Positions 6,173 to 8,387 of a stretch of DNA of 8,387 bases are shown piece after piece. Under the pieces are notes generated by a model. It made no database searches. It saw nothing but the letters and a program-made list of their open reading frames with translations, and was not told the DNA's origin. Both the position numbers and the translations under genes were made by a program. This stretch comes from an uncultured Clostridia bacterium (GTDB lineage: Bacteria > Bacillota_A > Clostridia > Christensenellales > Aristaeellaceae). Location: the NCBI GenBank assembly GCA_946408865.1, contig CAMJTZ010000077.1:1-8387 (forward strand), in the 5' to 3' direction. The first letter of the stretch is position 1. The number at the start of each line of letters is the position of its first letter.

Positions 6173-7528
6173 TTACATAGGCTCCGGCTCCCGGCCACCC
6201 CTGAAAATGTGCAGTTTCCGGAAGCTGATGAAATATACGATGGACGACAGCGTCCATGTGAAGGGATAGATCCAGTAGATCAGCCGGATATCGTGCACCG
6301 CCTGTCCTACCGTGAACAGCACCAGCACGCGCACCGCGCACCAGCAGATCAGCATCACCAGCATGGGCGTCATCGGTTTCCCCAGCCCGCGCATAACCGC
6401 GGAAGCCGTGTGGGAAAATCCGCAAAGGCAGTAGAAGAAAGCGCATACCGTCGTCCGTCCCGCGCCGTAGCGGATAATTTCCGGCTCGCCGCTGAACAGC
6501 GATACGATCTTCGGCGCCAGGAAATATGCCACCGCGCCGAAACAGAGCAGCAGCCCCGCCGTGCACAGCAGGCCAAACCGCGTTCCCTCCCGCACCCGGT
6601 CTGTTTTCTTTGCGCCCATGTTCTGGCTGACAAAGGTGGTCAGTGCCATCGAGAACGCGGTCACCGGCAGAAACATGAATCCTTCGGCCTTCTGACTCGC
6701 GCCGATGCCGGCCATGGCGTCCCGTCCGAAGGAATTGATGTAGCTCTGGATCAGCATATTGCTCAGATCGATAACGCAGCCCTGCATGGCCGTCGGAAAT
6801 CCGTAGCGGATAATGTACCGCAGGTTCCCCCGGTCCACCCGGATTCTCCGGGGCTGCAGGCGGATGGATTCTTTGCTGCGCAGCAGCTTCACCGCCACCA
6901 GCACGGCGCTCAGCACTTCGGAGATCACCGTCGCGATGGCCGCGCCTTCCACGTCCATGTGGAAAACGGAGATGAACACGATATCCAGCAGGATGTTCGT
7001 CAGCGAGCTGGCCACCAGGCACAGCAGCGGATACCGGCTTTCCCCGGAGGCCTGCAGGATGCTGACCAGCATGTTGTACATCACCAGCGCCGCGGATCCG
7101 GCGAAATAGATCTGCAGGTACCGGCAGGAGCGCGGAAAAACGCTCTCCGGCGTGCCCATCAGATGCAGGATCCCGGGCGTCAGCAGCACCCCTGTCGCGG
7201 AAAGCAGCACGCTCAGGAAAAGGCCCAGCGCCACCGCGGTGTGCACGGATTTCCCCGTTTCCTCCGGGTTCTCCGCGCCGATATGCCGGGCGACGATGAT
7301 CCCCGCTCCCGTGGCGAATCCCGCCGTAAAGCCTACCAGCAGATAGGTGATCGATCCGGTGGAGGTCACCGCGGCCAGCGCGTCCGCGTCCAGATAGTTG
7401 CCGACGATCAGGGCGTCCACCGTGTTGTACAGCTGCTGGAAGAAGTATCCCGCCAGGATCGGCAGCGCGAATCCCAGCATCTTCCGGCGGATGTTCCCCT
7501 CTGTCATCAGGTTCTTATGTTGCGTCAC
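6173..7528 (-). CDS. MATE family efflux transporter
   Basis: A 451-residue inner-membrane antiporter of the multidrug and toxic compound extrusion family, which exports cationic or amphipathic compounds using a sodium or proton gradient. Length and about twelve hydrophobic helices fit a complete protein. Family features are the start MTEGNIRRKMLGFALPIL (8-25), QQLYNTVDALIVG (31-43), LQASGESR (158-165) and, in the second half, FVSQNMGAKK (299-308) and VMRGLGKP (378-385). The start is GTG at 7528, preceded by GGGGGAAG, 15 bases after the dipeptidase stop, so the two genes are probably co-transcribed. ATG at 7507 (residue 8) is a possible alternative but has no better ribosome binding site. Substrate is unknown. 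The gene is richer in GC than the opp operon. Confidence 0.93.
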   Translation of the reverse strand: MTQHKNLMTEGNIRRKMLGFALPILAGYFFQQLYNTVDALIVGNYLDADALAAVTSTGSITYLLVGFTAGFATGAGIIVARHIGAENPEETGKSVHTAVALGLFLSVLLSATGVLLTPGILHLMGTPESVFPRSCRYLQIYFAGSAALVMYNMLVSILQASGESRYPLLCLVASSLTNILLDIVFISVFHMDVEGAAIATVISEVLSAVLVAVKLLRSKESIRLQPRRIRVDRGNLRYIIRYGFPTAMQGCVIDLSNMLIQSYINSFGRDAMAGIGASQKAEGFMFLPVTAFSMALTTFVSQNMGAKKTDRVREGTRFGLLCTAGLLLCFGAVAYFLAPKIVSLFSGEPEIIRYGAGRTTVCAFFYCLCGFSHTASAVMRGLGKPMTPMLVMLICWCAVRVLVLFTVGQAVHDIRLIYWIYPFTWTLSSIVYFISFRKLHIFRGGREPEPM

Positions 7529-7543
7529 GTTCTTCCCCCGGTC

Positions 7544-8387
7544 TCAGTTGTCCGCCAGATTGTATCCGTTTTTCATCTTCTCGCTGGCAGTCTGCAGCAC
7601 GTTGTTCAGTGCCTTGGTCGTCTCTTCCCTCGCCATTTCGCACAGTTTCCGGTTCGCCTCCTCCGCCAGACCGGCGTCGCCGGTTTCGGCGATCTTCCTG
7701 TCGTATTCGGCAACCAGCCTGCGTCCCCGCGCGGCCATGGCTTCCTGGTAGCGGTTGATGTGCTGGATCTGCGCGGCGTAGTGCGGATCCGCCAGCGCGC
7801 CGATCAGCCGGCTCGCCCAGTAGAAATTGTCCGTGGAGGCGTCCGCCGTCACCCTGCTCAGGTAGTCCGGCATCTTCGCCACGTTCGGGTAGACCGGCAC
7901 CATCGCGTCAAACGTCGTGGATCCGAAGCAGACCCACTCGAGTCCCTTCACGCTTTCCGGTGCGTACGGACGGATCTGGCAGATCGTCGTGACGCCCGTA
8001 CGGTTGATGCCGATGGAGCGGTATTTGCCCCGCATGCCCGTGTCCTGGCTGGTGTAGGGATTGTAGGGCGTTCCCTGATAGTTCCCGCTCAGCAGGTATT
8101 TGATATCCTCCGCCGTCACCTTCCGCTCCGGCTTCAGGCTCCAGGGAATATCGTCGCTTTCCGGGGTGAAATCCGCTTCCGGCCCGTCCCATCTGTAGGT
8201 TCTCGGCGCCAGGTACCGGCCCATGAACCAGGCCCGCGGCGTGTTGTAGATGTGGTCCATATCCCGCCGGCTGCCGAAGATGGCCCGGGGATTGAATGCG
8301 CCGTCCTGGTTCAGGTCCAGGCGGTTCTCCGTGATGAATTCCCGCAGGTCGCTGCTGCACAGGTTTTTCTTCTTCTTTCCGAAGGCG
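7544..8387 (-). CDS. C69 family dipeptidase, C-terminal part
   Basis: The reading frame is open to the right edge, giving 280 visible residues ending at TGA (7546-7544). Recognisable peptidase C69 (PepD-like) segments are NTPRAWFMGRYL, IPWSLKPERKVTAEDIKYLL followed by QGTPYNPY, YRSIGINRTG, WVCFGSTTFDAMVPVYPNV and STDNFYWASRLIGALADP. These enzymes are N-terminal nucleophile hydrolases that cleave dipeptides. The catalytic N-terminal cysteine and about half of the protein lie outside the window, so activity and export cannot be judged. The true start is beyond 8387; an internal ATG at 8260 is not the start because family sequence continues upstream (NLCSSDLREFITENR, then GAFNPRAIFGSRRD). It is the first visible gene of the unit with the MATE transporter. 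Confidence 0.9.
   Translation of the reverse strand, partial: AFGKKKKNLCSSDLREFITENRLDLNQDGAFNPRAIFGSRRDMDHIYNTPRAWFMGRYLAPRTYRWDGPEADFTPESDDIPWSLKPERKVTAEDIKYLLSGNYQGTPYNPYTSQDTGMRGKYRSIGINRTGVTTICQIRPYAPESVKGLEWVCFGSTTFDAMVPVYPNVAKMPDYLSRVTADASTDNFYWASRLIGALADPHYAAQIQHINRYQEAMAARGRRLVAEYDRKIAETGDAGLAEEANRKLCEMAREETTKALNNVLQTASEKMKNGYNLADN

Noticed and set aside
6160..6174. CodY-box-like sequence AATTTTCAAAAGTTT with three mismatches to AATTTTCWGAAAATT
   Set aside because: It overlaps the end of the MATE gene, no promoter is visible next to it, and a partial match in A/T-rich sequence is expected by chance.
6165..7022. 285-residue minus-strand open frame inside the MATE gene
   Set aside because: Gly/Arg/Ala-rich shadow frame produced by high GC; the MATE frame has family motifs throughout.

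Overview
The window looks like a chromosomal segment of an anaerobic Firmicute, most likely a gut or rumen member of the Clostridia. This is an inference from the clostridial style of the peptide transporter, the MATE exporter and the C69 dipeptidase, the strong AGGAGG-type ribosome binding sites, and moderate to high GC. All seven genes read leftward on the minus strand, so transcription runs from high to low coordinates. No RNA genes, insertion sequences, CRISPR arrays or phage genes were seen.

Right part (8387 to about 5031): the 3' half of a C69-family dipeptidase enters from the window edge. Fifteen bases later comes a complete MATE-family multidrug/cation antiporter, and then an unrecognised cytoplasmic coiled-coil protein with five 13-residue charged repeats and a lysine-rich tail. 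A convincing intrinsic terminator at 5031-5052 closes this unit.

Middle (4813-5030): this leader region holds a candidate sigma-A-type promoter. A 9-base word occurs three times here, once abutting the -35 box and twice as an inverted pair that could fold in the mRNA leader.

Left part (4812 to 1): a complete oligopeptide/dipeptide ABC importer operon in the order oppB-oppC-oppD-oppF-oppA. It has two permeases, two ATPases with C-terminal four-cysteine (iron-sulfur type) motifs, and the first 218 residues of the secreted substrate-binding protein, which runs off the left edge. The junction before oppA carries two small hairpins and the strongest ribosome binding site of the operon. This fits differential expression of the binding protein.

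Functionally, the binding protein would capture peptides outside the cell, OppBC would form the membrane channel and OppDF would power import. The neighbouring dipeptidase could hydrolyse imported dipeptides, but it lies in a separate transcription unit, so that link is only contextual. The least explained items are the coiled-coil repeat protein and the opp leader architecture. I see no clear evidence of an entirely new multi-gene system.
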